64,000 nucleotides of DNA from Planctomycetaceae bacterium (GCA_041398785.1 JAWKUA010000016.1:119466-183465); one strand, 5' to 3'; positions 34,755 through 43,468 are shown, counted from the stretch's first letter. A program made the numbers and translations. Notes: generated by a model not told the origin, from the letters alone.

Positions 34755-34797
34755 CGGCCCGGAGAGTCGTTTCGACGAATTCTCCGGGCCGTTTTTT
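34755..34797 (+). terminator. Strong intrinsic terminator
   Basis: CGGCCCGGAGA (34755-34765) pairs perfectly with TCTCCGGGCCG (34781-34791); the loop itself can fold as GTCG-TTT-CGAC. Six T residues follow (34792-34797). It ends the short unit that begins with the long Shine-Dalgarno sequence. Confidence 0.9.
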
Positions 34798-35362
34798 CGT
34801 CAAGTCCAGCGGGGAAATTTGCATCGAATCACCGACCTTCGCCCCGGCGGGCGCGTTTGGCCGGTTTTGAGCATCCAGAGCCCGCTGACGCCCCAAATAT
34901 CTATTCACCTCTGTTCACCGTGCCGCAGTCGACCTTCAAAATCCGAGCAGTTTCCCGATTCGAATGCCCGAACAATGCCGCGTTCCGATGGAATGAAGCT
35001 GAGCCATTGAAAGCTGATCCGCCACCCTGAGTCCTCATCACATCTCGTGCAAGAGAACACATGGCGGCCCTCGATGGTCGATTTTACGCTGCAACTGCCT
35101 GGCCGGTTTTGAGTGCGCACTGACACGGGTCCCGGGATTCCATCGGAGCCCAGGACGCTTCACCGACTGACCCAATCAACAATGAAAACCCTCAACCCTG
35201 AAGGCCGCCCATCCGGAGCCAAAGTAGCCATCAGGCTCCGCGTGATGAGCCAGCGCAGTTGACTCCCAACAATCCCCAAACCCTCATCGAAGCCAACAGC
35301 CCGCCACAACGTTTTCCTCGAACATCCTGCATCCGGCGGAAAGCGTCTGACGCGGGCACCAC

Positions 35363-35650
35363 GTGGAGGTCCCCGCGATCCCCGGACCGCTGCCCGCCGG
35401 AGCGACGCTGGCGACCCAGGAACTACACATCGCTCAGGCGGTGACGCTGTGCCGCACCATTCTGGCTGATGAAACGCGGCCGGACGCCGATCGGGCGCTT
35501 GCGGTCTGCTGGCTGGCGCATCTTGTCGCGGACACTCACAGCCTCAAATGCCGGCACCCGGCTCAGTACGAATCACTCACCAACCACCCGAAAAAGAGAA
35601 CAGGCGTGTTCCCGATGAAGCCTGCACCACCTCGTCCCCTATCTGACTAA
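35363..35650 (+). pseudogene. Probable S1/P1 nuclease remnant
   Basis: The frame reads TQELHIAQAVTLCRTILADE then ADRALAVCWLAHLVADTHS, which resembles the zinc-binding helix region of S1/P1-type single-strand nucleases (a WLxHLVGDxHQP-like motif). The upstream domain is missing, the motif is broken just after the second His, and the remaining residues look random. This is a short gene fragment, not a functional nuclease. It lies in a gene-poor tract with other remnants. Confidence 0.4.
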
Positions 35651-35663
35651 TCCAGCGGGGAAA

Positions 35664-36339
35664 CACGCCACGGAATTTGGGAAAATCTCAAGTTCACCAG
35701 ACCCGGATACTCAACAGCTCCCACCACCACATTCTGAAACCAATTGATCTGTCGATTGCATTGAACGGGAACGCATGTCGAAATATAATCCTCTGCGATC
35801 GGTGAGTCAGGGGTTCCATAGGAGTCGATTAGGCAATCAGATCGTTAATGTCGTGGCCCATGACCTCGTTGCCGGCAGATCAGAATGGTGCGAACGGTAT
35901 CAGCAGCGGCAGGAAGTTCTGTTGAACTCCCGAATGGCGAGTCGGTGACCGTTCGTGGGGAAGGAGTCACTTCCGTGGGCTGAAAATGAAGCGACGGAAC
36001 ACAGACGCTTCGAGGCCTGGTTGTGGCTCGATTCGAACTGGAACTGGAACTTCAGTGGAACGTTTTCGCGGCCCCGGAATCGCTCAAAACCATCTTCTTT
36101 GGACGAGGGGCGTCTTGTTCTCGAAGAAGTGAGTTTGAATTATATCGGCGACACGCAGGCCATCGTCTCCTACAAGCACCTCCGTGACGACGAAAGTCGA
36201 GCACTGGGCTGTGGCGATCCCAGTTGACAGCGACCTGCGAAAGTTCGGTGAGTGTGGTTACTGGTTGAACGGGGGTGTCCAAAACGTGTGAGTTGCCACC
36301 GTCGACCTGTCATTCCCAAAATCGCTGAAGAGATGATCA
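35664..36339. other. Gene-poor tract, nothing recognisable
   Basis: About 680 bases with only short open frames in several phases and no recognisable product, ribosome binding site or repeat. Base composition looks lower in G+C than the flanking genes, consistent with degraded or foreign DNA. Confidence 0.35.
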
Positions 36340-36524
36340 CTGAATCGAATTGGGCGTATGGAGTTTCTGGCTGAGTGCGGAGCAACGAACTCCTCGCGTC
36401 TGGCGGCTGTACCCGGCCGGAGAGGAACTCATCGGAGTACAAGCTGGCAAAGAAGTTCGCTTCTCAAGTTGCCAGTCACTGGAACCGCGATAAGACATTT
36501 CCGCAGTGGTTTCGCCAGCAATAG
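36340..36524 (+). pseudogene. Decayed gene piece, C-terminal fragment with frameshift
   Basis: One frame reads WSFWLSAEQRTPRVWRLYP up to about 36430. From about 36433 another frame continues EYKLAKKFASQVASHWNRD then KTFPQWFRQQ and a TAG stop (36522-36524). Both pieces look like real protein sequence, and joining them needs one frameshift. No start or N-terminal domain remains. The family was not recognised. Confidence 0.35.
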
Positions 36525-37372
36525 CACTTCTTTCTCAAGATCTGGCAAGTTGCCGCTGGACCGATTAGCAAGGTTTCTGATCGCGTGAAATCGATCAAAA
36601 CGATGCTTAAAAAGTTGCCTGCCGACTTTGCCAAGTCGGTCGATGCCGCTAGGAAAAGATTCAGTCTCACCAGAATAAAGGTGCGAACGACGAAGTACCT
36701 GGGCTTGGAAGCAGGTGCGTTCGAAACCAACCTGAACTTCCCAAAGCCTTCGATTGTTGTCCTATAACAAGCGATTCCCCGAGTTAAGTGGAAGAACATC
36801 GGCGGACTTACTTCAAAAGACCCCGCTAAGGCATTCGTCGCCAGCTTCTCGTCTTCGACAGTTGCCAATCCTGCTTGAGGAAAACATGCAGAAATGCCGC
36901 CGTCGCCGCGAAGACTTCTAGCTGAAATCCCGTCACAAACGATTAGGTGTCTATGTTCGACTTTTGAAGATTGCCATCGAAACGACTGTAAAGCAAACAC
37001 TTGGTCCGTTGTCGAATGCGGTGAGTTCCTGATTCAGGCAGCAGATGCCGAATACCACCTCTGGGAAGGGGCAAGCTGTTGGGATCAATGAAATCGGAGT
37101 TTGGTTATGCGAGCGTCTGGATCCTCCGAGTCTGGAAGATTCCGTTTGAATCGTCTGCCCATGGGACAGCATGGGCTGGTGGTCGAATACTTCGCTTGTT
37201 CTTCGACAACCCAGTTGCGAATCTTAGTGATTCATTTGTATGCTGCCTGACAGAAGGCCCTGTAGACGGTGGTATTTTGCATACAGCAGTATGCAACCTT
37301 TTTCCATCAATGCATTTCGGGTCTGAAAAGCCCCCAGCAAGCCAAAGAAATCGCAGCTAGAGATCACGGAGG
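36525..37372. other. Gene-poor tract with short open frames
   Basis: A 60-codon frame at 36585-36767 (MKSIKTMLKKLPADFAKSV) is basic and could be a small protein or debris. The rest shows only interrupted frames. No RNA gene, repeat or known domain was recognised. Confidence 0.3.
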
Positions 37373-37507
37373 CTCTTCCAAAAACTCGTTGAGAACAAAA
37401 CCGATCTCGTCGACTATGATGCCCCCATCGACGATGACGATGTTGATGGAGGCAACTTTGGTGTGGCTGACGGAATCCCATTTGCAAATCTGCCATCCAA
37501 CAGCTGA
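37373..37507 (+). pseudogene. Decayed gene piece, acidic C-terminus
   Basis: The frame reads LFQKLVENKTDLVDYDAPID, then an Asp-rich turn and NFGVADGIPFANLPSNS before a TGA at 37505-37507. It has the feel of a genuine C-terminus, but an in-frame TAG at 37358-37360 and the lack of a start show that the gene is broken upstream. The family was not recognised. Confidence 0.3.
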
Positions 37508-37631
37508 CCCTGATGGTATTGCAAGGCTTTAGCAATATGATCCAGAGGAGTGTGAAAATGTTCGAACTCAGGCGTGCGGACGAATCGCAGGAGTAGCAAA
37601 GTTCGGCCAGTCCTGCGCGGGATCACGTGCT

Positions 37632-38276
37632 ATGGTGGAAAGAAAAGCGACCAAAACCAGCGATGTCGTTCGGTGGGTGCTGGCGGTTATCCTGTGCGTG
37701 TGGGCGATCACCATGAGGAATCCGTACTACGTTTGTTTTGGCGTCATTGCCATTCCCATCTGGCGAATCAGTGACGGTCGCCTCGGTAGCAAGTGGTCTC
37801 ATCGCACACGGCAACTTGTGTTGACGACCTGCAGCCTAGTTCAAGTTGTCCTTGTCGATATCGGTGCCGTGCATGACCCTGATCCGACACGAGCCGGAAT
37901 GGTTATCGACGTGTCGCTGATGTCCATGGTCAGAATCGTCTCGAAAAGCGCTCACTGGACGCTGCGTGAATTCGCCTTCCTCGCGATAGTCTCTTTGATG
38001 CTGACAATCGGGTCGTTTGCAGGAATCTTCCGAACGTTTGGGCTTCAGCATCCCGACCCAGCCGTTGGGATTGATCACTCACTGAAGTCTGCGTTCTATT
38101 TCAGCCTCGTCACGTGGACCACGCTGGGCTACGGCGACTTCCAGCCAACAGAAGCCGTCCGGATGGCAGCAGCCATCGAAGCCATGCTGGGATATGTTGC
38201 AATGGCGTTCTTTATCGGTTTTGCTTTGTCGCGGGCGGGTGCCAGTCACAACGGCGGATTGAGCGAAAGCGGATAG
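37632..38276 (+). CDS. Two-pore-helix type potassium channel-like protein
   Basis: 214 aa integral membrane protein. Four hydrophobic segments are seen: VVRWVLAVILCVWAIT, VLTTCSLVQVVLVDIGA, FLAIVSLMLTIGSFAG and the last helix AAIEAMLGYVAMAFFIGFAL. Between the last two lies the pore loop SAFYFSLVTWTTLGYGDFQP, with the K+ selectivity filter TLGYGD. It therefore belongs to the Ion_trans_2 group. No cytoplasmic RCK/TrkA-N gating domain is attached. The start is ATG at 37632. It borders a tract of decayed genes, and its codon use seems less biased than the core genes, so recent acquisition is possible (inference). Confidence 0.8.
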   Translation: MVERKATKTSDVVRWVLAVILCVWAITMRNPYYVCFGVIAIPIWRISDGRLGSKWSHRTRQLVLTTCSLVQVVLVDIGAVHDPDPTRAGMVIDVSLMSMVRIVSKSAHWTLREFAFLAIVSLMLTIGSFAGIFRTFGLQHPDPAVGIDHSLKSAFYFSLVTWTTLGYGDFQPTEAVRMAAAIEAMLGYVAMAFFIGFALSRAGASHNGGLSESG

Positions 38277-38298
38277 TCCCCGACAGAATGGCGCGGAA

Positions 38299-38592
38299 AT
38301 GCAGAACGATGATGATGGCTTGGCAGGGCGGATCGGTCGGAAAGTCAACGAACTCGATATCGATTTCAGCCGCTTCACGGTGGCCGGCTGGTTGGTGGTG
38401 CTGGCCACAGTCGGAAACGGTGTCTTGGCCGGCTGGCTGGCGTTCGCGAACGTCCGGGGACGAAATGCGATGGATAATGGGCCGGCGCTGCTGATCGGCC
38501 TGAGCGGGCTCGTGGCGGCCATTCTGACGTTCTTCGGGCTTCGGTGGATTCTCGGAAGGCTGGGCGTCAGAATCGTCCGCGGGATCGACTGA
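38299..38592 (+). CDS. Small two-helix membrane protein
   Basis: 97 aa starting MQNDDDGLAGRIGRKVNELD, with two predicted helices (WLVVLATVGNGVLAGWLAF and ALLIGLSGLVAAILTFFGL) and a basic C-terminus. It begins 23 bases after the channel gene and could be co-transcribed with it. No family was recognised. Confidence 0.5.
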   Translation: MQNDDDGLAGRIGRKVNELDIDFSRFTVAGWLVVLATVGNGVLAGWLAFANVRGRNAMDNGPALLIGLSGLVAAILTFFGLRWILGRLGVRIVRGID

Positions 38593-38610
38593 CGGCCCAG
38601 GCACGATCGC

Positions 38611-38769
38611 ATGAACCCTTACAAAGCTCCGCGAACGCAGGAAACGCCCGCAGGGAAGCCGCGGCGGGCCATCACTCCGGCGCAGTTTGCCTGAATAATC
38701 ATCTGCGGCGGCTCGGTGCTCCACGTCGCATGGCACTACCTGGTCTGGCGGGACTGGAGCATCGAATGA
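38611..38769 (+). pseudogene. Small MNPY-type membrane protein gene interrupted by an in-frame TGA
   Basis: ATG at 38611 opens MNPYKAPRTQETPAGKPRRA, the typical start of a small planctomycete membrane protein. At 38692-38694 the frame meets TGA. The same frame then continues IIICGGSVLHVAWHYLVW and ends with a second TGA at 38767-38769. The second half supplies the expected membrane-facing segment. A single nonsense change, a sequencing error or readthrough would each explain the picture. Confidence 0.45.
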
Positions 38770-39488
38770 GTGAACGGCGACCGTCAAGCCCGTGACAATC
38801 GCCTTCACCCCGTCCGAGTGGTTGCTTCGTTCGTCGCTATCCAGTGGCGAGAGGCAGGGTGGTGGCCGCGGTGTCCGTGGCAGCCACCACCCGCACTCAC
38901 CGATCGCCCTGAAATGACGAAAGGACGTTTGTCTACTATCGGCGAGTGGACAACGCGGGGACACGAATTCTCCCGCAGCCAGCCGACACCGGCAGAATCA
39001 GCCGGCGACCGTCGCGACAACTCGTATGCTGCCGCATCAGCCGTGGTTCCCTGCGCAGTCGATTTCGCTGGTGATGACCCAATCGCATCGGTATTCTTCT
39101 GTTCAGTAACGCATGGGGACCCGGTGGGCATGAGCCAGCCGGGTCTTTTCGTCTGGTCAACGGGGAATCGCTGCGGCCGTGCAGATGACAAACTCTGCCA
39201 TTGAGGAGGGTTCTCGCGATGTCCAGGCCGAAACGATCGCGTTCAAGTCTGCGTCAAGCTGCGTCACGTCGGGCCACTGCGAGACACCAACCTGCAGCGC
39301 ATTTGCAGCGAGTTCTGGCGGCAAATCCTTAAACCGTTGATCAGACTCGCGTTCCGGATGACCGCATTCGGGTACGATTTCTGCCGCCTCCATTGCGTCA
39401 TCCCGGGACGCCGGATGACCTGCGGCGACTGTCCGGGCCGGAAGTTTGAGGACACAGGAAAACACCCCTGGTTTTCACTCTGCAGTCT
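38770..39488. other. Intergenic tract without a confident gene
   Basis: About 720 bases. A minus-strand frame at 39157-39400 contains LPPELAANALQVGVSQW and DLNAIVSAWTS, which could be the tail of a small real protein, but the start and homology are unclear. Nothing else is supported. Confidence 0.3.
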
Positions 39489-40709
39489 TCAATCTTCCCG
39501 ATGGACTCCTGCCTCCGCCGACTCCAGGATCCCCGGACGTTCCAGTTCGTCCAGCGATACCTTCATGACTTCCATCGTTTGTTTCGCACCGGAGAACGCG
39601 ATCAGCAGATGTGAGTCGTACTCGATAATGTGGGGATAGTCGACGTGACGTCCGCCGATCAGCCAGAAGAGCTTGTCGAAGACGAGTCCGTCCTGGCTGA
39701 TGGCAAGCGTGAGCGGATCTCGTTTGCGAGGGTTCGAGTTGGACACCATCACGTAGTAGCCGCGGCTGGTGCGATGCACGAAGAATTTGCTGGTGGCGTC
39801 CGGGAAGTTCGTGCGGCGAATCTGGCTCCACGTCCGGCCGTTGTCTCGTGAGAACGTGCGATGCAGGAACTTTGAACCGCCGTTGTCGCGTATCAGGCCG
39901 ACGATCGTTTTGCCGTCGGGCAAAATGTACCAGTACGGTTCCTCCGGGCGGCCGTCGTCGTCATACGCGGCGAGCGGACTGATGCGCCAGTCGTTGAAGG
40001 CCTTCGTGCCGCCGATCATGACGGAGACCTGGCGCTGGTGATCGCGGCGGGTCATCATCCATTCTCCCGACGGAAGGCGCTTCGGCGGAAAGTTGTTCAT
40101 CGAATCGTCCTGCACCGTGCCGTAAGCCACCCACTTCGTGCCATTCCGGCGAAAGGCCTCCAGGCTAAGTCCGGGACCCTCATACCCCGGCGCGTTGAAG
40201 TGGCTGGCGAGAGCGATAAGTTCGCTGTCACGTTGCCAAAAACCGCGAGCGATCCAGCCAAAGCCTTCGATGCGCGGTGGGCCGGACAGGTCGGCAGGCG
40301 TCGTCCAGTGCAGTCCATCGACGCTTGTCGCAAAGGAAACTCTGGTACCAGGCTGATCGTGACCGGGCACGATGTTGCGATGTTGCCGGGGAGTCACGCC
40401 GGCCCTGGGCAGCCCCGGCCCATCGCTCCACATGGCCCAGTACCGGCCATCATGATGAGCCAGATAGGCGTGTTGATGAACGCGAGTCCCTGCGGCATCG
40501 CGAACGTCGCTGATGACAGCGTGGTCGGCCTGGACCCGCGGTAGTTTGTCGAAGTCAATCTGGTGCGGGTCTTCGGGCACCCAGTCGTCGGCGAGCATGA
40601 TCGCGTCGTCTGCGATCTGCTGTGAAGACTCGTCCTGAGCGTGCAGCGCAACCAGCGGCGTGAGCAGCAGAGCGGCGAATGAAGTGATCACGTTTTTCTT
40701 CGCGGACAT
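39489..40709 (-). CDS. Secreted sialidase-like BNR/Asp-box protein
   Basis: 406 aa with a signal peptide (VITSFAALLLTPLVALHA). The body looks like a six-bladed propeller: repeated TSVDGLHW, SRDNGRTWSQ (a clear Asp-box SxDxGxTW), SQDGLVFDK, plus RDNGGSKFLHRTFS and HIIEYDSHLLIAFSGAK near the C-terminus. It is probably an exo-acting glycosidase or glycan-binding protein in the periplasm or outside. The arginine triad of true sialidases could not be verified by eye, so the activity is uncertain. Planctomycetes carry many such enzymes for algal polysaccharides. It is divergent from the ATPase operon. Confidence 0.7.
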   Translation of the reverse strand: MSAKKNVITSFAALLLTPLVALHAQDESSQQIADDAIMLADDWVPEDPHQIDFDKLPRVQADHAVISDVRDAAGTRVHQHAYLAHHDGRYWAMWSDGPGLPRAGVTPRQHRNIVPGHDQPGTRVSFATSVDGLHWTTPADLSGPPRIEGFGWIARGFWQRDSELIALASHFNAPGYEGPGLSLEAFRRNGTKWVAYGTVQDDSMNNFPPKRLPSGEWMMTRRDHQRQVSVMIGGTKAFNDWRISPLAAYDDDGRPEEPYWYILPDGKTIVGLIRDNGGSKFLHRTFSRDNGRTWSQIRRTNFPDATSKFFVHRTSRGYYVMVSNSNPRKRDPLTLAISQDGLVFDKLFWLIGGRHVDYPHIIEYDSHLLIAFSGAKQTMEVMKVSLDELERPGILESAEAGVHRED

Positions 40710-41174
40710 GAATGTGTCGTCTCTGGTCGCGGGTTTGTTCCGTGGGAATATTGCATCCTGGGTCTACCAGGCTTCCACCGCAACCCCGCTGAACGACACT
40801 TCTTCACAGCGAGCCTCGCGGATTTGCACGCCCGTCCTTCGAAACCAATCGTCTCCATTCTCCCGGACGCGAAGCGATTGAATCGTCGGCTGGAAACCAC
40901 ACCGATGTGCCAGCCCAGGGCGCGTGCCGATATCAGCCGGATGTCTTGTGGCCTGGTCGCTTTCCGGAACGACTGTTGAGAATCGAATCTTTCGGTTTGC
41001 GGAGTTTGAGTTCATGGAACCGATGTTGCAGGCGCGTACGATGGAAGTCTGGCGGCCGAATTGGTTGCGGCGCTGGTAACCGGAATCCGGTGCGGTGTGC
41101 GGCGACGCAGCGTGTGATTTCGTGCCACAATGAGCTGGCAGCGTCCGGCGTCAGGGAGATGCGAAGGAAATTCG
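40710..41174. other. Divergent region upstream of the N-ATPase operon
   Basis: About 465 bases between the sialidase-like gene and atpD. A minus-strand frame at about 40764-40900 ends with RENGDDWFRRTGVQIREARC and may be the C-terminal scrap of a secreted protein; no start is credible. The ATPase promoter must lie here, but no clear boxes were identified. Confidence 0.35.
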
Positions 41175-42581
41175 ATGGATGGTGTGATCGGCGGAAAAGT
41201 CACGGCGGTTCGGGGAACTGTGGTGGATGCCTGGTTTGAAGGCGGTTTGCCGCCGATCGATGCGGCGCTGGAATGCCAGGTCGATCAGCTCGCTTCGGTG
41301 ACGGCTGTCGTGCATTCTCACCTGGGCCGTTCCTCCGTGCGCGCGATTGCCACGGGCAGTACTCGCGGCATGAAACGCGGGGCTGCGGTGACGTGTCGCG
41401 GACTGCCACTGCGAATTCCGGTCGGGGAACAGCTGATCGGCCGCGTGATTGATCTGGGTGGACGACCGCTGGACGGCGGGCCCGAGTTGTCGTGGGACGA
41501 AACTCTGCCGTTGTACCGTTCACCTCCGCCGCCTTCCGAGTGCCGTGGCCTGGGAGAGATGTATCCGACCGGAATCAAGGTGATCGATCTGTTCTGCCCG
41601 TTCACTCACGGTGGACGTGTGGCGGTGTTCGGCGGCGCGGGCGTCGGCAAGACGGTCGTGTTGACAGAGTTCATCCACAACGCCGTGGCCGAACTGGAAG
41701 GCATCGCTGTCTTTGCCGGCATCGGAGAACGGTCGCGCGAGGGACTGGAACTGTGGCAGGAGCTGCGTGATCACGGTTTCATGGACCGCACGGCGATGGT
41801 CTTTGGTCAGATGAAGGAACCTCCCGGCGCGAGGTTTCTGGTCGGCCTGGCGGCGCTGTCTGTGGCAGAGCACTTTCGAGATGTCGGAAAGAAGGATGTG
41901 CTCTTCCTGGTCGACAACGTGTACCGGCACGTGCAGGCGGGAATGGAGGTATCCGGACTGCTGGGGCGCCTGCCGTCCCGCGTCGGATACCAGCCGACTC
42001 TGGCCGCTGACATCGCGGCTCTGGAGGAACGCATCACGGCCACGCGGCACGGCGACATGGTTTCGGTTCAGGCGATTTACGTGCCCGCCGACGACTATTC
42101 CGATCCGGCGATCACTCACGCCTTCTGGCACATGGACAGTTCGCTGGTGCTGTCGCGAGACGTGGCTGCCGAAGGCTTGTACCCGGCGGTTGACCCGCTG
42201 GCTTCGTCGTCGAAGGCGCTTGACCCGTCCATCGTCGGACAGCGGCACTACGATGTCGCTCAGGAGGCCCGCCGCGTCCTTGGACGTTATGAAGAATTGA
42301 AGGATCTGATTTCCATGCTGGGAATCGACGAGCTTTCCGGTGAAGACCGCAGGCTTGTCGGGCGAGCGAGGCGGGTGCGCAATTTTCTGACTCAGCCGTT
42401 TTTTGTTGCCGAAACGTTCACCGGCATGCCGGGCCGCAACGTGCCCGCGTCCGCGACGGTCGCCGGAGTGGAAGCGATCCTGAATGGCCGATGCGACACG
42501 ATTCCCGAAGACCGATTGTTCATGATCGGTGCCCTGGAGGAAATCGGGCCGCACGAATCGTCGGAACTGAAGGCGTCATGA
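41175..42581 (+). CDS. atpD: N-ATPase F1 beta subunit
   Basis: 468 aa catalytic subunit of an N-type F1Fo ATPase. The P-loop GGAGVGKTVVLTEFIHN and the catalytic GIGERSREGLELW are intact; DVLFLVDNVYRHVQAGMEVS and YVPADDYSDPAITHAF are family landmarks. ATG at 41175 (MDGVIGGKVTAVRG) has AAGGA six bases upstream; 15 extra codons upstream are not needed. It is the first gene of an operon in the order D-C-Q-R-B-E-F-A-G, diagnostic for N-ATPases, which occur in addition to the usual ATP synthase and are thought to pump ions out at the cost of ATP. Its stop overlaps atpC by four bases. Confidence 0.95.
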   Translation: MDGVIGGKVTAVRGTVVDAWFEGGLPPIDAALECQVDQLASVTAVVHSHLGRSSVRAIATGSTRGMKRGAAVTCRGLPLRIPVGEQLIGRVIDLGGRPLDGGPELSWDETLPLYRSPPPPSECRGLGEMYPTGIKVIDLFCPFTHGGRVAVFGGAGVGKTVVLTEFIHNAVAELEGIAVFAGIGERSREGLELWQELRDHGFMDRTAMVFGQMKEPPGARFLVGLAALSVAEHFRDVGKKDVLFLVDNVYRHVQAGMEVSGLLGRLPSRVGYQPTLAADIAALEERITATRHGDMVSVQAIYVPADDYSDPAITHAFWHMDSSLVLSRDVAAEGLYPAVDPLASSSKALDPSIVGQRHYDVAQEARRVLGRYEELKDLISMLGIDELSGEDRRLVGRARRVRNFLTQPFFVAETFTGMPGRNVPASATVAGVEAILNGRCDTIPEDRLFMIGALEEIGPHESSELKAS

Positions 42582-43072
42582 CTCGAAGGACCCTGCACGT
42601 CACCATCCGCACACCGAGCGAGACGATCGTCGACCGAGACGTCTCAGCACTGCGTGTGCCGACGCACACCGGGCAGGTCGGTTTGCGGCCGCAAAGCGAG
42701 CCGTCTGTGCTGGCGGTGGAAGCCGGCTTGATTGTGCTGCGCGGCGACGGTGTTCGGCAGGGCAACAGTGGGCCGCAGGGCGACAGTGGGCCACAGGGCA
42801 ACAGTGGGCCACAGGGCAACAGTGGGCTACACGGCGGCGGTACGCAATATGCAGGTACAGCGGGCGGGCTGCTGCACACGGACGGCGAAACGGCCAGCCT
42901 GCTGACTCCACTCGCCGTGGCGGGCGACGATATCGATTCGGTTTCCCGGCAACTGGATTCACTGTTGTCGGCGCCGAGCGAAGAAATGGAAATCCGCCGG
43001 ACGCTGGGTCGGCTGGAGACCCGCATTCTGCAGGAACTGCATCGAGGTGAGGAAACAGGTGGCAACCAATGA
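42578..43072 (+). CDS. atpC: N-ATPase F1 epsilon subunit with collagen-like insertion
   Basis: 164 aa. The N-terminal beta sandwich is recognisable (LHVTIRTPSETIVDRDVSAL, EAGLIVLRGDG) and resumes with YAGTAGGLLHTDGETASLLTPL. A loop between these strands carries four Gly-Pro-Gln-Gly-type hexapeptide units, an insertion of about 30 residues not expected in epsilon. The C-terminal helical part is present (SRQLDSLLSAPSEEMEIRRT). ATG at 42578 overlaps the atpD stop codon (ATGA), so the two are translationally coupled. Epsilon links rotor to catalytic head and regulates activity; the loop could face solvent. Confidence 0.88.
   Translation: MTRRTLHVTIRTPSETIVDRDVSALRVPTHTGQVGLRPQSEPSVLAVEAGLIVLRGDGVRQGNSGPQGDSGPQGNSGPQGNSGLHGGGTQYAGTAGGLLHTDGETASLLTPLAVAGDDIDSVSRQLDSLLSAPSEEMEIRRTLGRLETRILQELHRGEETGGNQ
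42758..42829 (+). repeat. 18-bp tandem repeat coding GPQGNS units in atpC
   Basis: Four in-frame copies of an 18-base unit (typical copy ggccacagggcaacagtg, differing at few positions) encode Q-G-N/D-S-G-P hexapeptides. The near identity at DNA level points to recent slippage expansion. The Gly-X-Y spacing resembles collagen-like repeats. Confidence 0.9.
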
Positions 43073-43174
43073 CGGCCGTCCCGATGCCTTCGTTCAAGAC
43101 GGGCTCGACCGGATTCGACCATCGCAGCGAAGGACATTGAATTCCGCGTTGCACGTAATGAAAGCGGCAGCCAC

Positions 43175-43468
43175 GTGATGCATCCCACGAACCGGACAAC
43201 TCGAACGGATCCACGGGCGGCCGTGCATCGCGACGGTGCGCGCCTGGCGCGGCGTGAGAAGGGACATCGCAGTTTCTGGCAGTCACTGAGTGTGCTGGGA
43301 ATGGTCGGCTGGCCGATCGCAATGGGCTCCGTCGGCGGAAGTCTGCTGGGCCGATATCTGGACGTACAATGGGGAACCGGAGTTCGCTACACGCTGATGT
43401 TCATGACGGCCGGCGTTTTCATCGGCTGTTACGCGGCATGGAAATCGGTGACGGGCAGGCATGATTAA
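43175..43468 (+). CDS. atpQ: N-ATPase accessory subunit AtpQ (AtpI-like)
   Basis: 97 aa with two membrane helices (LGMVGWPIAMGSVGGSLLG and YTLMFMTAGVFIGCYAAW). Position and size match AtpQ/AtpI of N-ATPase operons, a small protein thought to help assemble the c ring. The start is GTG 43175 or ATG 43178, immediately adjacent. About 100 bases separate it from atpC. Its stop lies inside the start region of atpR (8-base overlap). Confidence 0.85.
   Translation: MMHPTNRTTRTDPRAAVHRDGARLARREKGHRSFWQSLSVLGMVGWPIAMGSVGGSLLGRYLDVQWGTGVRYTLMFMTAGVFIGCYAAWKSVTGRHD

Larger units (their letters stand above)
34620..34797 (+). ncRNA. Candidate small structured RNA or leader with extreme Shine-Dalgarno and 14-codon ORF
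   Basis: This unit begins with CTAGAAAGGAGGTGGTCC (34620-34637). Its AGAAAGGAGGTGGTCC part is complementary to the 3' end of bacterial 16S rRNA over about 16 positions with one G-U pair. Seven bases after the GGAGG core, a GTG at 34639 opens a 14-codon frame (MNECCSPGQGGVAT) ending TAA at 34681-34683. Beyond it are two hairpins (34695-34710 and 34723-34742) and then a strong terminator. No longer protein frame follows. It could be a leader-peptide/attenuator unit, a tiny-protein gene or a regulatory RNA that pairs with ribosomes. No known family was recognised. Confidence 0.5.

Noticed and set aside
34859..35113. Direct repeat GGCCGGTTTTGAG (34859 and 35101)
   Set aside because: Only 13 bases, no structure or gene context; treated as chance.
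34805..35663. 13-bp direct repeats TCCAGCGGGGAAA (34805 and 35651) as ends of an inserted element
   Set aside because: Matches of this length occur by chance in 64 kb, there is no transposase or inverted repeat, and the sites are not mirrored by other features.
36585..36767. 60-codon ORF as a small protein gene
   Set aside because: No ribosome binding site, no recognisable family, and it is surrounded by interrupted gene pieces; left as unassigned.
42758..42829. Possible CRISPR-like array
   Set aside because: The units are contiguous 18-base repeats without spacers, in frame inside atpC.
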